A DNA stretch of 62,668 nt from Actinomycetes bacterium (GTDB taxonomy: Bacteria; Actinomycetota; Thermoleophilia; UBA2241): positions 1 through 62,668 of the forward strand of contig JAKPOQ010000145.1 in the NCBI GenBank assembly GCA_029547745.1, in the 5' to 3' direction. The stretch's first letter is position 1; the number at the start of each line of letters is the position of its first letter. Positions 19,035 through 27,522 of this stretch are shown in pieces. The translations under genes and the position numbers were made by a program. The notes under the pieces are model-generated. The model was not told the DNA's origin. It saw only the letters and a list, made by a program, of their open reading frames with translations, and ran no database searches.

Positions 19035-20245
19035 GCTCGGTCGCGGATGTGCTGTGGGACCCGCATGTCCTCGAGGATACCCGCCAGGCGCTCGGTGAGC
19101 GAGCGCAGCTCGTAGCACGCGAGCGCGCCGGCGTCGGCCCGTGGGCCCTCGCCGGCGCGCACTCTGTCGACGAATGCCGCGAGTGGTCCCGCCATAGGCT
19201 CGTCGGGCGTGACGCAGACGGCGCCGCCGGTATCGGCGAGGAGCTCGCGGGCCGCCGATCCCCGGGGCGAGATGGCGAAGATCGGCTTTCCGGCCTGGAG
19301 ATACTCGAAGACCTTGCTGGACATGGCCTCGGGGCGGCGCCCGTTCACGAGCAGCAGGGCGCTAGCGGCACGCTGCAGGCCGAGCGAGCGGGCGTGGGGG
19401 ACCAGCGGCTCGACGCGCACTCGGTCTCCGAGCCCGAGGCGGTCGGCCTCGGGACGGACACGGCTGTCGTCGACGCCCACGAAGACGGCCTTGACGTCGG
19501 CGGGCAGGCGGGCGAGCGCGGCGAGGAAGGCGGCAGTCTGTTCTTCGCGACCGTAGAGGCGTCCGGTGTGGACGAACCACAGGCCGGGGCCGAGGTCGAC
19601 CTCCTCGACCGCTTCGCCCGGGTCGAACCCGTTGGTGAGCACGTGCGTGCGTCCGCGGAGGAACGTGTGGCGCGCGAGCAGGTCGTCGAGGATCGGCCGG
19701 TTCACCGCCGTGACCGCAGCCGCCCTCCGCAGACACCATGCTTCGAGGCGACGGTGGGCCTCGCGGTGGGCCGGGGTCGGGTAGCGGCGGAACTGGTACG
19801 TCGTCCAGGGGTCGCGGTAGTCCGCCAGCCAAGGGACAGCGCTCTGCCGGGCGAGCACGGCCGCGACCACATGCACGCTCGCTCGCGGCGAGCTCGAGAA
19901 GAGGGCGTCGAACCTCTCGGTCGCGAGGAGGCGGCTGCCGAGCAGGATCGCGCCGGGTACCCAGGGCGCGTAGACGTCGGGGACGAAGAGCCACTGGTTG
20001 ACCCGCGTGCTGCGACGGCCGCTGCGCAGGAGCGGCGCGGGGACCGGGGCCGGCGCCCGGGCGATCCGCAGGCCGGAAGGCACGGGCGCCGGCCCCTCCG
20101 CCCGCGCCGTGAGCACCGTCGGCTCCCAGCCGCGTTCGGGCAGGTGGCGGAGGAAGCGGACGACGCGCGTCGTGCCGGCGCTGGCCATCGGCGGGAACGG
20201 GTTGGCGACGACGAGGAGGCGTTTCATGGGGCGCGCGTCGCTCAC
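19031..20245 (-). CDS. Glycosyltransferase family 4
   Basis: A 404-aa GT4-type protein. Marks include LLVVANPFPPMASAGTTRVVRF at the N-terminus, PWLADYRDPWTTYQF, WFVHTGRLYGREEQTAAFLAAL, and SSKVFEYLQAGKPIFAISPRGS near the donor-sugar site. This pattern is common in actinobacterial capsule loci. The GTG start overlaps the flippase stop by 4 bp; ATG 20227 is an alternative. It acts in the cytoplasm before the repeat unit is flipped. Confidence 0.9.
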   Translation of the reverse strand: MSDARPMKRLLVVANPFPPMASAGTTRVVRFLRHLPERGWEPTVLTARAEGPAPVPSGLRIARAPAPVPAPLLRSGRRSTRVNQWLFVPDVYAPWVPGAILLGSRLLATERFDALFSSSPRASVHVVAAVLARQSAVPWLADYRDPWTTYQFRRYPTPAHREAHRRLEAWCLRRAAAVTAVNRPILDDLLARHTFLRGRTHVLTNGFDPGEAVEEVDLGPGLWFVHTGRLYGREEQTAAFLAALARLPADVKAVFVGVDDSRVRPEADRLGLGDRVRVEPLVPHARSLGLQRAASALLLVNGRRPEAMSSKVFEYLQAGKPIFAISPRGSAARELLADTGGAVCVTPDEPMAGPLAAFVDRVRAGEGPRADAGALACYELRSLTERLAGILEDMRVPQHIRDRA

Positions 20246-21975
20246 GCCAAGGTCTCGCCTCCCTCCGTCACGTCGAGTCGCGCACTCGCCTCGAGGACGG
20301 TCTCCTCGTCCTCGGCGGCGATGTCGTTCGCCGTGAGACGTTCGTCGCCGGCGGCGGCCGTTGCGACGGCCGCCGCCGCGACGGCCGCCGCCGGCGCGAG
20401 CCGGCCGAGGCCGGGCAGGCGCGCGGCGGCCTCACGCAGGCCGCGCGCCTCGCCCGGTGTCCAGAAGCGCCACAGGCGGAGCAACAGGGGGAAGATCGCG
20501 AGGACGGGGACGGCGGCCAGTTGGCGGACGACCAGGTCGCCGAGAGGCATGTCGGTGCTCTGTCCGACGGCTCGCGCCAGGCCCCACTCGGCGCCCAGTG
20601 TGGCGGCGCCGGCCACGACGAGCGTGGCCAGGCGCCGCCACTCGTACGGGATCGGGTACCACTTCTGCGAATAGAAGTAGACGGTCACGGCGAGGATGGC
20701 GTAGCCGAGCACCGTCGTCCAGGCGGCGCCCCACATGCCGTAGCGCGGGACGATGACGAAGTTGAGGGCGATGTTGACGCCGGAGGCGATCAGGAAGAAG
20801 ACCGGGATCATGCGGTTCTTCTTGGCCACGTTCGAGCCGACCCAGAAGATGTAGTACACGGCGTACAAGGCCACCGAGACCGCGAGCACGAAGGTCGTCG
20901 GACCAACGGTCCAGTACCGCTTGTTCAGGAACACGTGTACGAGCAGCGGCATGAAGGTCCCCATGAGCACGAGGACACCCACGTTCAGACCGAGGAAGTA
21001 GGTCGAGCTGCGGGCCACCATGTGCTTGTGCTTCTCGGGCTCGTGCAAGCGCGCGTAGTGCCACTGCGGCCACGCCATGCGGAACGCCATGAGGGTGAGG
21101 TACAGCGGCTGGCTGAGCGAGTAGGCGACCGTGTAGAGGCCGACCTCGGCCTTGCCCTGGAAGTGCAGCAGGAACCAGCGGTCCGACAGCTTGAGCCAGT
21201 AGTACGAGACGCCCGTGAACAGGGCCGGGATGGCGAACGCCAGCATCGGGCGCATGAGCTCCCAGTGCCACCCCCAGTCGATCTTGCCGATGTACGTCGG
21301 GAGGAGCATGGCCTGCATGCCGGCCGCGGTGACGAAGTTGGCCGCGAGCACGCCCATAGGCCCCCAGTGGAAGACGGCGACGAAGAGGATGCTGAGCGGG
21401 ACCTGGACGAACACCCGGCCGATGGTGTAGGCGCTGAAGATCCAGGGCCGGTGCTCGAGACGGAAGAGCGTGAACGGGAGGTCGTTGAGGTTGCTGAAGA
21501 ACAGCGTCGCGAGGCCGACGGCGAAGTACTTCCAGTCTCCGGCCTGGTACTGCCCGCCCATGAGGAAGGGCGCGATCTTCGGCAGAAGGAGCATGGTGGC
21601 CCCGAGGAGGACGGCCGGATACACGGTCGAGACGTAGAACGTGTTGGTGATGACGCGCCGGCGGGCGGTCTCGGACTTGTCGTCGAAGTAGAAGCGCGAG
21701 AAGGCGACGTCGAAGCCCAGGGTGACGAAGACGTCGACGAAGGTCGTGACCGAGACGACCATCCCGAGGACGCCGTAGTCGTCCGGTGAAAGGAACGCCG
21801 TGTACAGCGGGAGGAGAAGGGCGACGAGGAACTTCTGCAGGGCGCGTCCGGCGCCGTAGATCACCGAGTCCTTGAGCAGGAGCGAGTAGCCGCCCTTGCC
21901 GCGCCCCTGCCTGTGGCGCTGCGCTCCGTCGCGGGCCGCGTCGGCCGTCCCTGCCCCTTCGTCAGTGGCCACCAT
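20242..21975 (-). CDS. Wzx-type polysaccharide flippase (MOP superfamily)
   Basis: A 577-aa membrane protein with about 14 hydrophobic helices, the count expected for MOP/Wzx lipid-linked-oligosaccharide flippases. The start KDSVIYGAGRALQKFLVALLLPLYT and the AFLSPDDYGVLGMV segment are typical. The last about 70 residues form an Ala-rich, then acidic, cytoplasmic tail not usual for the family. Part of that tail is encoded by an inverted repeat (20346-20396). The gene lies 10 bp after the LpxD-like gene and moves repeat units across the membrane. Confidence 0.92.
   Translation of the reverse strand: MVATDEGAGTADAARDGAQRHRQGRGKGGYSLLLKDSVIYGAGRALQKFLVALLLPLYTAFLSPDDYGVLGMVVSVTTFVDVFVTLGFDVAFSRFYFDDKSETARRRVITNTFYVSTVYPAVLLGATMLLLPKIAPFLMGGQYQAGDWKYFAVGLATLFFSNLNDLPFTLFRLEHRPWIFSAYTIGRVFVQVPLSILFVAVFHWGPMGVLAANFVTAAGMQAMLLPTYIGKIDWGWHWELMRPMLAFAIPALFTGVSYYWLKLSDRWFLLHFQGKAEVGLYTVAYSLSQPLYLTLMAFRMAWPQWHYARLHEPEKHKHMVARSSTYFLGLNVGVLVLMGTFMPLLVHVFLNKRYWTVGPTTFVLAVSVALYAVYYIFWVGSNVAKKNRMIPVFFLIASGVNIALNFVIVPRYGMWGAAWTTVLGYAILAVTVYFYSQKWYPIPYEWRRLATLVVAGAATLGAEWGLARAVGQSTDMPLGDLVVRQLAAVPVLAIFPLLLRLWRFWTPGEARGLREAAARLPGLGRLAPAAAVAAAAVATAAAGDERLTANDIAAEDEETVLEASARLDVTEGGETLA
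20346..20396. repeat. Inverted repeat, 16-bp arms, inside the flippase tail
   Basis: Arms 20346-20361 and 20381-20396 are exact reverse complements, separated by 19 nt. The stretch encodes the Ala/Val-rich tail, so simple GCC/GCG codon repetition explains at least part of the symmetry. Confidence 0.6.
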
Positions 21976-21985
21976 CGCTCTCGGC

Positions 21986-22834
21986 CTAGCGGATCTTGTG
22001 CGCCGGGTTCCCCGACCAGACCTGCCCGGCGGGCACGTCGTGGCGCACCGCGGCGCTCATGCCGACGACGGCGCGCGCGCCGACCCAGACGCCGTTGGCG
22101 ATCGCGGCGCTCTGCCAGATGACGGCGCCGGCGCAGATGTGCGCACCGCCGCCGATCTGGACGTGTCCGGCGACGAGCACGTCCTCGCCGATGTCGACGT
22201 TGTGGCCGATGTTGGCGTGCGGTCCGATCCGGGCGCCGCGGCGGATGACGGTCTCGCCCAAGGCGCCGCGCTGGACCGTCGCGTGCGCCCCGATGTGCAC
22301 GTCGTCCTCGACCACCACGCTGCCGAGCTGCGGGAAGCGCACCCAGTGACCCTCGGGATCACGCTCGTAGCCCATGCCGAAGCAGCCGATCGTGCAGTGC
22401 GGCCCGAGCACCACGCCGCGGCCGATGCGGGCGTTCATGACCCAGGCGTCGAGACGGGCGACCGCATTCGCCGTGGCGGGATCCGCGTACTGGGGCGCGC
22501 GATCGCCGGCAAGGTCGGCGAAGTAGCGCTGCGCGACCTGGGCCATGGCGAGACGGGGGTTGTCGCAGACGACGAGAGCGCGGTGGGCGCGGGCCGGATA
22601 GGTGTCGCCCACGCTCGTCTCGGGCTCGGGGGCGAGCAGCAGTGTGCCGCGGAAGGCAGCCCAGGACGAGGGCGTCCGCGTCCAGGCGACGTCGCCGGCT
22701 CCTGCGCCGGTATCGGTGGCGACGCCGGAGACGGCGGCGTCCGCCGCCGTCTCCGGCGTCGCCACGATCACCCGGCGCGCACGCCCGGCGTCCTCGAGAA
22801 AGGCGCAGATATCGGCGACAGTAGGTGTGGTCAT
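21986..22834 (-). CDS. LpxD-like hexapeptide-repeat N-acyltransferase
   Basis: A 282-aa left-handed beta-helix acyltransferase. The N-terminal third resembles the uridine-binding domain of LpxD. From about residue 130 the I/V-G-x4 hexapeptide pattern runs through IGRGVVLGPHCTIGCFG, RIGPHANIGHNVDIGEDV and VQIGGGAHICAGAV. In a Gram-positive-type glycan locus such a protein would acylate a UDP- or lipid-linked amino sugar, not lipid A. Residues 20-40 are encoded by a 24-bp-arm inverted repeat. Confidence 0.85.
   Translation of the reverse strand: MTTPTVADICAFLEDAGRARRVIVATPETAADAAVSGVATDTGAGAGDVAWTRTPSSWAAFRGTLLLAPEPETSVGDTYPARAHRALVVCDNPRLAMAQVAQRYFADLAGDRAPQYADPATANAVARLDAWVMNARIGRGVVLGPHCTIGCFGMGYERDPEGHWVRFPQLGSVVVEDDVHIGAHATVQRGALGETVIRRGARIGPHANIGHNVDIGEDVLVAGHVQIGGGAHICAGAVIWQSAAIANGVWVGARAVVGMSAAVRHDVPAGQVWSGNPAHKIR
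22716..22765. repeat. Perfect inverted repeat, 24-bp arms, inside a CDS
   Basis: Arms 22716-22739 and 22742-22765 are exact reverse complements with only 2 nt between them. They lie within codons of the LpxD-like gene (protein segment VATPETAADAAVSGVAT), so this cannot be a terminator. Confidence 0.9.
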
Positions 22835-22898
22835 GTCGGTCTGTCCAGCTTCGCCGCCAGGACGCCGGGACCTCGGCCGAGGATGCGTCGGCGTTCCG

Positions 22899-22951
22899 AC
22901 GCGACGCCCTGAGGCGGGGCGGCAAAGCCGCCCCGCCTCAGGGCGTCGCGT
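22899..22951. repeat. Perfect inverted repeat, 25-bp arms, at a gene junction
   Basis: Arms 22899-22923 and 22927-22951 are exact reverse complements around an AAA loop. The right arm contains the last four codons and stop of the hexapeptide acyltransferase gene. No U-run follows on either strand, so a standard intrinsic terminator is doubtful, but a stalling or mRNA-end-protecting hairpin is possible. Confidence 0.9.
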
Positions 22952-23588
22952 ACGGCAAGTATTTCGCCAGCAGCTCGGGGTCGAACCGCCGGGGCTCGTA
23001 GTCCGTCGGGATCTCGATGTAGTAGGGACTGTCCGGTCCGAGCACCCGCTGGAGCGTCGCGTACGGGTGCGGGTCGTTGAAGTAGACGCCGTTCGGGGTG
23101 TCGAGGTCGACCACGACGTGGGAGCCGTAGCCGACGATCGCTCCCGGGGCGACGGTGATACCGGCGCTGGTGTTCGTCCGGCTGCCGATCACACAGCCGT
23201 AGCCGAAGCGGGTGATGAGCTGCCGCTTCGGGGCCCGGGGGCGGCCATGGTAGATGTTCTTCGTATGTGACGACATGATGCCGGCGGCGACGAAGGCCCA
23301 GTCATCGACGATCACGGACTTGGAGATGCAGGAACCGGTGCGCACCCGTACGTGGTCGCCGAGCAGGCAGACACCGGTCGTGACGCAGTCGTCGGCGAAC
23401 TCGATGTCGTCGCCGAACCGCGTCCCTGGGGCGAGATGCACGCGGTGGCCCAGTCTGACGCCGTCGCCGACGACCACGTCCGGGTCGATGATGCACTCGA
23501 GGCCGTGCTCGAAGTCCGCGCCGTGCGCGAAGTCCTTGGCGATCCATGAACCGCTCGGGGCGTGATACTCGTAGGCGTCCCAATCCAC
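22938..23588 (-). CDS. Hexapeptide-repeat sugar O/N-acetyltransferase
   Basis: A 216-aa acyltransferase of the LbH class with hexapeptide turns such as IDPDVVVGDGVRLGHRV, RVRTGSCISKSVIVDDW and VIGSRTNTSAGITVAPGAIVG. It resembles the WbbJ/WlbB group, which acetylates nucleotide or lipid-linked sugars. The C-terminal extension (YEIPTDYEPRRFDPELLAKYLP style) is longer than in the minimal family. A palindrome CCGCGGGCGCGCCCGCGG (23621-23638) lies just upstream. It follows the orphan Rossmann gene and precedes the LpxD-like gene in the same operon direction. Confidence 0.85.
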   Translation of the reverse strand: MDWDAYEYHAPSGSWIAKDFAHGADFEHGLECIIDPDVVVGDGVRLGHRVHLAPGTRFGDDIEFADDCVTTGVCLLGDHVRVRTGSCISKSVIVDDWAFVAAGIMSSHTKNIYHGRPRAPKRQLITRFGYGCVIGSRTNTSAGITVAPGAIVGYGSHVVVDLDTPNGVYFNDPHPYATLQRVLGPDSPYYIEIPTDYEPRRFDPELLAKYLPYATP

Positions 23589-23672
23589 CGTGCGTGCCTC
23601 CTCGGTGACGCAGTCTGAGACCGCGGGCGCGCCCGCGGACGTCGGTCAGTCTACCACCGGGCTCGCCGCCGC

Positions 23673-24803
23673 TCAGCGGTGCGCCACGAGGTCCTTGGGG
23701 AGGAGTTCGGCGTCGGCTTCCGCCGCCGCAAGCTCCTCAGCGGCCGGTGGAGACGATCCGCGCCGGCGGGCGCGCGCCATCACTTCACCGACGCGCAGGC
23801 CGGCGGCGTGCAGCTCGATCACCGCCTGCGGAAGCAGGTCGAGAGGCGCGACAGGGCCGTCCCCCGGCGAGACCGAAAGGCCGGCGGCGGCGAGGCTGCG
23901 CCGGTCCACGTCGCCCTCGAGGCAGACGACGGCGACCTGCGGAGCCAGGCCGGCGAGGCCGGCGGCGTCGATCTCCCCTCCCGGGCCGATGACGCGCCGC
24001 TGGGGCGCCGACCGACAGACGAGGAGCGCCTCGGCTTCGGAGAGACGGCTGCGCGTCAGCTCCTCGCCGAGGTCGGCGCCGATCCTCTCGCCGCCGTAGA
24101 GGGTCACGCGGCCGGCGTTGTCCGGCGTGGCCACGAGGACGCGCGCCCCGAGCTGCGCGAGGGCGCGCACCACGTGGCCGTACGCCGGGCCGTCTCCGGC
24201 GACGGCCAGTACCGACCCCGAGATGCCGACGCCGGCCCCCAGCAGCTCGTGGACGGTGGCGAGCGCGGTCCAGCGGTAGAGACCGACGGCGTCCTCGTCG
24301 ACGCCGGCGACTGGGACGCCCCGGCGACGGCAAGAAGCGACGTCGACGTCGGGGCGGCGCCAGGCGCTCGTGCCGCGCATGAGCGTCACGGCGGCGCCCG
24401 GAGAGAGGTTGCGGACGATCGCCTCGTCGATTGGGCGGACGCCGGGCAGGTCGGTGACGACATCGACCGTGTGAAGGCGCGCCTGCAGCCGTGTGGGGAA
24501 GAAGCGGACGCGGTCCCTGACGCCGGCGACGTCGGCCAGCCAGCCGGTCTGCGCTTCGGCGTCGCGGCGCGAGGCGCCGGCGCTGTCGCGTCCGACTGCG
24601 TAGACCTCGGCGGCGCCGGCCAGCGCCGCGAGGACCGGCGTCAGGCGCCGATATCCCACCGCCGCCTCGGTGAGGACGCGCAGGCCGCCCAGGTCGAGGT
24701 GGCGGTCGGCGATCTCTCGCTCGGCGAGGCGCAAGACGCGTCGCCAGGGGAAGCGGTCGTCACAGGCGAAGCGGGCGTCCACTGTAGCCTCGTCGCGTCT
24801 CAC
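23673..24803 (-). CDS. Uncharacterised Rossmann-fold protein of glycan loci
   Basis: A 376-aa protein I cannot assign to a characterised family. The N-terminal part reads LRVLTEAAVGYRRLTPVLAAL and AAEVYAVGRDSAGAS, a pattern I associate with unnamed proteins of surface-glycan clusters. A second nucleotide-binding unit starts at GSVLAVAGDGPAYGHVVRAL, so the architecture recalls alanine dehydrogenase or S-adenosylhomocysteinase folds with two Rossmann units. The C-terminus is Ala/Glu-rich. It starts with GTG and stands first in the run of minus-strand glycan genes, 84 bp before the acetyltransferase. Confidence 0.65.
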   Translation of the reverse strand: MRRDEATVDARFACDDRFPWRRVLRLAEREIADRHLDLGGLRVLTEAAVGYRRLTPVLAALAGAAEVYAVGRDSAGASRRDAEAQTGWLADVAGVRDRVRFFPTRLQARLHTVDVVTDLPGVRPIDEAIVRNLSPGAAVTLMRGTSAWRRPDVDVASCRRRGVPVAGVDEDAVGLYRWTALATVHELLGAGVGISGSVLAVAGDGPAYGHVVRALAQLGARVLVATPDNAGRVTLYGGERIGADLGEELTRSRLSEAEALLVCRSAPQRRVIGPGGEIDAAGLAGLAPQVAVVCLEGDVDRRSLAAAGLSVSPGDGPVAPLDLLPQAVIELHAAGLRVGEVMARARRRGSSPPAAEELAAAEADAELLPKDLVAHR

Positions 24804-24872
24804 GTCTGCTCACCGAGGGACCGGCTCATACCATCGCCACCCATGCGGTCTGGTCACCGAGGATCGCGCCGC

Positions 24873-25832
24873 TCATGTCGTCTGGCCGCCGAGGACGTCG
24901 GCGAGGAGCCGGACGACACGCGCCGCGCACCTGCGCCCGGGGTCTTTGCCCGGGTCGTAGCCGGCGACGTCGAGGCCGAGCAGCGCGCCGTTCCGGACGA
25001 CGGGTCGGAGCAGGGCGGTGAGCTCGTCCCAGTCGAGGCCGCCGGGGAGCGTGTCGTACACCGCCGGCATGGCCGACGAAGAGAGCACGTCGAGGGCGAC
25101 GTGCAGCCAGAACCGTCCCGGTCGGTCGGCGAGCGCCGTGCTCACGGCCCGTCCGACTTCGACCGGGCCGTGGTGTCGCACGTCGGCATCGTCGGCGAAG
25201 TGTGCCTCGGGGAGCTCCCTGAGGGCGTCGGGGGCGCGCCGCGCGCGCATCACCCAGTGGTCGCGGAAGCCGAGGACCCAAGCGTCGTCGGGGTGGACCA
25301 GCGGCAGTCCGCCGACGATCGTCGTGAGGGAGCTCGGGCCGCCTCGCGTCAGGACGGCGAAGGTCATGTCGGCGAGGGCGCCGTCCGGGGCGCTCTCGGC
25401 GTCGTAGAAGTCGAGGTGCCCGTCGACGAACGCGAGACCGACGTGACGGTAGCGCTCGCGCAGCGCCGCGACGATGCCGACGAGGATGCCGCAGCAGCCG
25501 CCGATGACGAGGGGGGTGTCCGGCGAGTCGAGGAGCTGGGGGACGCCTTCGCGGATCTTCTCCGTCGCCGCGCAGACCTCGCGGTACGCGAGGACGCCCG
25601 TCGCCGCGTCACGGGTGTGGTCGCCGACGTGGATCTCGAGGTCGCCGAGGTCGGCGACCGCGACGCCGGCCCGGCGCAGGGCGTCGTCGAGGCCAGCGTC
25701 ACGCAGCGCCGCCGGCATGAGACGGGCGCCCCGGAACCGCGGTCCCGACTCCAGCGGCGCGCCGAGCACGACGACGCCCCGCTGCGCCGGCTCTGCTCGC
25801 GGGCGGTGGAACCATGGCGTCATGGGGGTCAT
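24873..25832 (-). CDS. Arginase-fold (ureohydrolase-like) protein with altered metal ligands
   Basis: A 319-aa ureohydrolase-superfamily protein. The middle metal motif is kept as FVDGHLDFYD (D, H, D). The first block reads GGCCGI instead of GGDH, replacing the histidine with cysteine, and the last reads VALDVLSS rather than the usual D-x-D-x-x-D-P, losing one aspartate. A single-metal or non-hydrolytic role is likely. PAVYDTLPGGLDWDEL after it is conserved in actinobacterial members. The start overlaps the phosphatase stop as ATGA. It is clearly different from the intact SpeB at 3336. Confidence 0.8.
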   Translation of the reverse strand: MTPMTPWFHRPRAEPAQRGVVVLGAPLESGPRFRGARLMPAALRDAGLDDALRRAGVAVADLGDLEIHVGDHTRDAATGVLAYREVCAATEKIREGVPQLLDSPDTPLVIGGCCGILVGIVAALRERYRHVGLAFVDGHLDFYDAESAPDGALADMTFAVLTRGGPSSLTTIVGGLPLVHPDDAWVLGFRDHWVMRARRAPDALRELPEAHFADDADVRHHGPVEVGRAVSTALADRPGRFWLHVALDVLSSSAMPAVYDTLPGGLDWDELTALLRPVVRNGALLGLDVAGYDPGKDPGRRCAARVVRLLADVLGGQTT

Positions 25833-26458
25833 CGCGTTCTCGCCTCTACCGCCTGAGCATTCCCCAGGAGGTAGCGCTCGATGCGTTCGGCCAGGCCGTC
25901 GTCGGCGACCTCGAGGAGCATGCCGTTGCGCGCCTCGCCTTCGTGGAAGGCGGCGATGCCGGCCCCGGCAGTGAAGCAGCGCACCAGGCGCATGCTCCCC
26001 CCGTGCGTCACGAGCAGGGCGTGGCGCCCGTCGAGAGCGACGTCGCGCAGGCAGCCGAGGACGCGACGCTGCTGCTCGACGAGCGTCTCTCCGCCGGGAA
26101 AGCGGAACGCCTCCGGATGCTCGCGGTAGCGTCGCCACGTCTCCGGCTTCGAAGCGGCGATCTCGGCGAACGTGCGCGCCTCCCAGCGTCCGCGGTCGCT
26201 CTCGGCGAGACGTGGGTCGACGATCAGCGCCGGTCTGCGGGCGCCGGTCGCGAGCTCCGCACGCACGATGTCCGCCGTCTCGCGGGCGCGTGTGAGGTGA
26301 CTCGTGACGACGAGGTCGAGGCCGCGCCCGCGCAGCGCGCGACCCCGGTCGCGCGCCTGGGCGCGGCCCGTCTCGTTCAGTGGCACGTCGGCCCACCCCT
26401 GACAGCGGGTGGGCTCGAGGTTCCAGTCGGTCTGTCCGTGGCGGAGGAGAAGGATCAT
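25829..26458 (-). CDS. Histidine phosphatase (phosphoglycerate mutase-like)
   Basis: A 209-aa acid phosphatase of the PGM/CobC branch. The phospho-histidine motif RHGQTDWN is at the N-terminus, SHLTRARETAD and the LAESDRGRWEART stretch follow, and the second catalytic histidine is in LLVTHGGSMR. Substrates range from phosphosugars to alpha-ribazole phosphate, so none is assigned. It is co-directional with, and 98 bp downstream of, the phosphosulfolactate synthase gene, which leaves open a role in that pathway. Confidence 0.88.
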   Translation of the reverse strand: MILLLRHGQTDWNLEPTRCQGWADVPLNETGRAQARDRGRALRGRGLDLVVTSHLTRARETADIVRAELATGARRPALIVDPRLAESDRGRWEARTFAEIAASKPETWRRYREHPEAFRFPGGETLVEQQRRVLGCLRDVALDGRHALLVTHGGSMRLVRCFTAGAGIAAFHEGEARNGMLLEVADDGLAERIERYLLGNAQAVEARTR

Positions 26459-26556
26459 CGGATCAGCCCGTCCGCCTCGCGGGGCTGGGGGCGCCGGCGA
26501 TGCGGCGGGCAGGATGCGCCGCGTCCAGGCGCAGGGCGCGAGGCCGACGCGGCCCC

Positions 26557-27309
26557 TCAGTGGAACGTGAGCAGCGTGTCGCTGCGCACCCCCAGGCGCA
26601 GGGTCTCGACGGAGACGACCTCTTCCGGCGGGATGTTCCCGAGATTGACGTTGGCCCCGAAGCGCTTGATGAACCAGACCTGCTGGCTCTTGACCGGAGC
26701 CTCGAACAGGAGGTCCGTGACGTCGACCGCATCGGCGATCTCGTGCACGAGACCCTCCTTGACCTCGCCGCCCGGTTGGTAGATGCCGACACTGCCCGAC
26801 TCGCGTCCCTCGGTGATGACCTTCCAGGCGCCGGCGTCGAGCTCGCGTTTGATGCTCTCGACCCATTTGTACGGGGCGATCACGACGCCGGCGTGCTTGC
26901 TGCCGACTTCGCTGAGGACCTTGAACTCCCTGCTCAGGCGGCGCACGAGGGCGATCTTCTCGTCCTCGGCCATGGGGACAGTGCCGTCCGAGACCTCGAT
27001 GTACTCCATCCCCATCGTGCGCACTGTCTGCAGGTACTGCTCCAACTTGCGCTGGCGCAGGCAGACCTCGAAGAGCGTGCCGCCGAAGCAGACGGGTATG
27101 CCGCTGCTCTGGTAGAGCTCGATCTTCTCCTTGAGGTGCGGTGTCACCACCGCCGTGCCCCAGCCGAGCTTGACGATGTCGGTACACTCCCCTGCGCTCT
27201 CGAGGAAGTCACGCACCTGGTCAAGAGACAACCCCTTGTCGAGGACGTGCGTGATCCCGCGCTCGCGCGGCTTGGTCGTCCGCTCGGGCAGTCTGAGGAA
27301 GTCGAGCAT
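26557..27309 (-). CDS. comA: Phosphosulfolactate synthase family protein
   Basis: A 250-aa TIM-barrel protein of the ComA family, whose founding member adds sulfite to phosphoenolpyruvate to give phosphosulfolactate in coenzyme M synthesis. Family marks include THVLDKGLSLDQVRDFLE, VKLGWGTAVV, CFGGTLFEV, YIEVSDGTVPM and the late NLGNIPPEEVVSVETLRLG. The start ATG follows GGGAGGACC. Outside methanogens, homologues make sulfolactate or have other roles, so function is family-level. A two-copy 41-bp repeat lies just upstream. Confidence 0.85.
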   Translation of the reverse strand: MLDFLRLPERTTKPRERGITHVLDKGLSLDQVRDFLESAGECTDIVKLGWGTAVVTPHLKEKIELYQSSGIPVCFGGTLFEVCLRQRKLEQYLQTVRTMGMEYIEVSDGTVPMAEDEKIALVRRLSREFKVLSEVGSKHAGVVIAPYKWVESIKRELDAGAWKVITEGRESGSVGIYQPGGEVKEGLVHEIADAVDVTDLLFEAPVKSQQVWFIKRFGANVNLGNIPPEEVVSVETLRLGVRSDTLLTFH

Positions 27310-27360
27310 GCCGGTCCTCCCGCAAGACAGGCGGTCGCCGCCGATTCCATCGTCATCGTA

Positions 27361-27449
27361 GCAGACGTCCCGCAGGGGCAAGGCGTCGCTCCCACCCTTG
27401 TGCGGCTGGCAGACGTCTCGCAGGGGCAAGGCGTCGCTCCCACCCTTGT
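27361..27449. repeat. Two-copy direct repeat, 41-bp unit, period 48
   Basis: Copies at 27361-27401 and 27409-27449 differ by one base. They sit in the 213-bp gap between the hydro-lyase beta gene and comA, upstream of comA. No similar copy was noticed elsewhere in the window. A duplicated regulatory site or a remnant of a dispersed repeat are both possible. Confidence 0.85.
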
Positions 27450-27522
27450 CGGGCAGGGCGGTCGACGCGCGGGCGACGGCAGTCGTGGCCGACGAGCAGG
27501 TCCAAGGCCTCCCGTGGCGGGC

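Noticed and set aside
24830-24897. Short imperfect direct repeat around the arginase-like gene end
   Set aside because: Only about 17 of 25 bases agree. It may be an old duplication of the gene end but is too weak to report as a feature.
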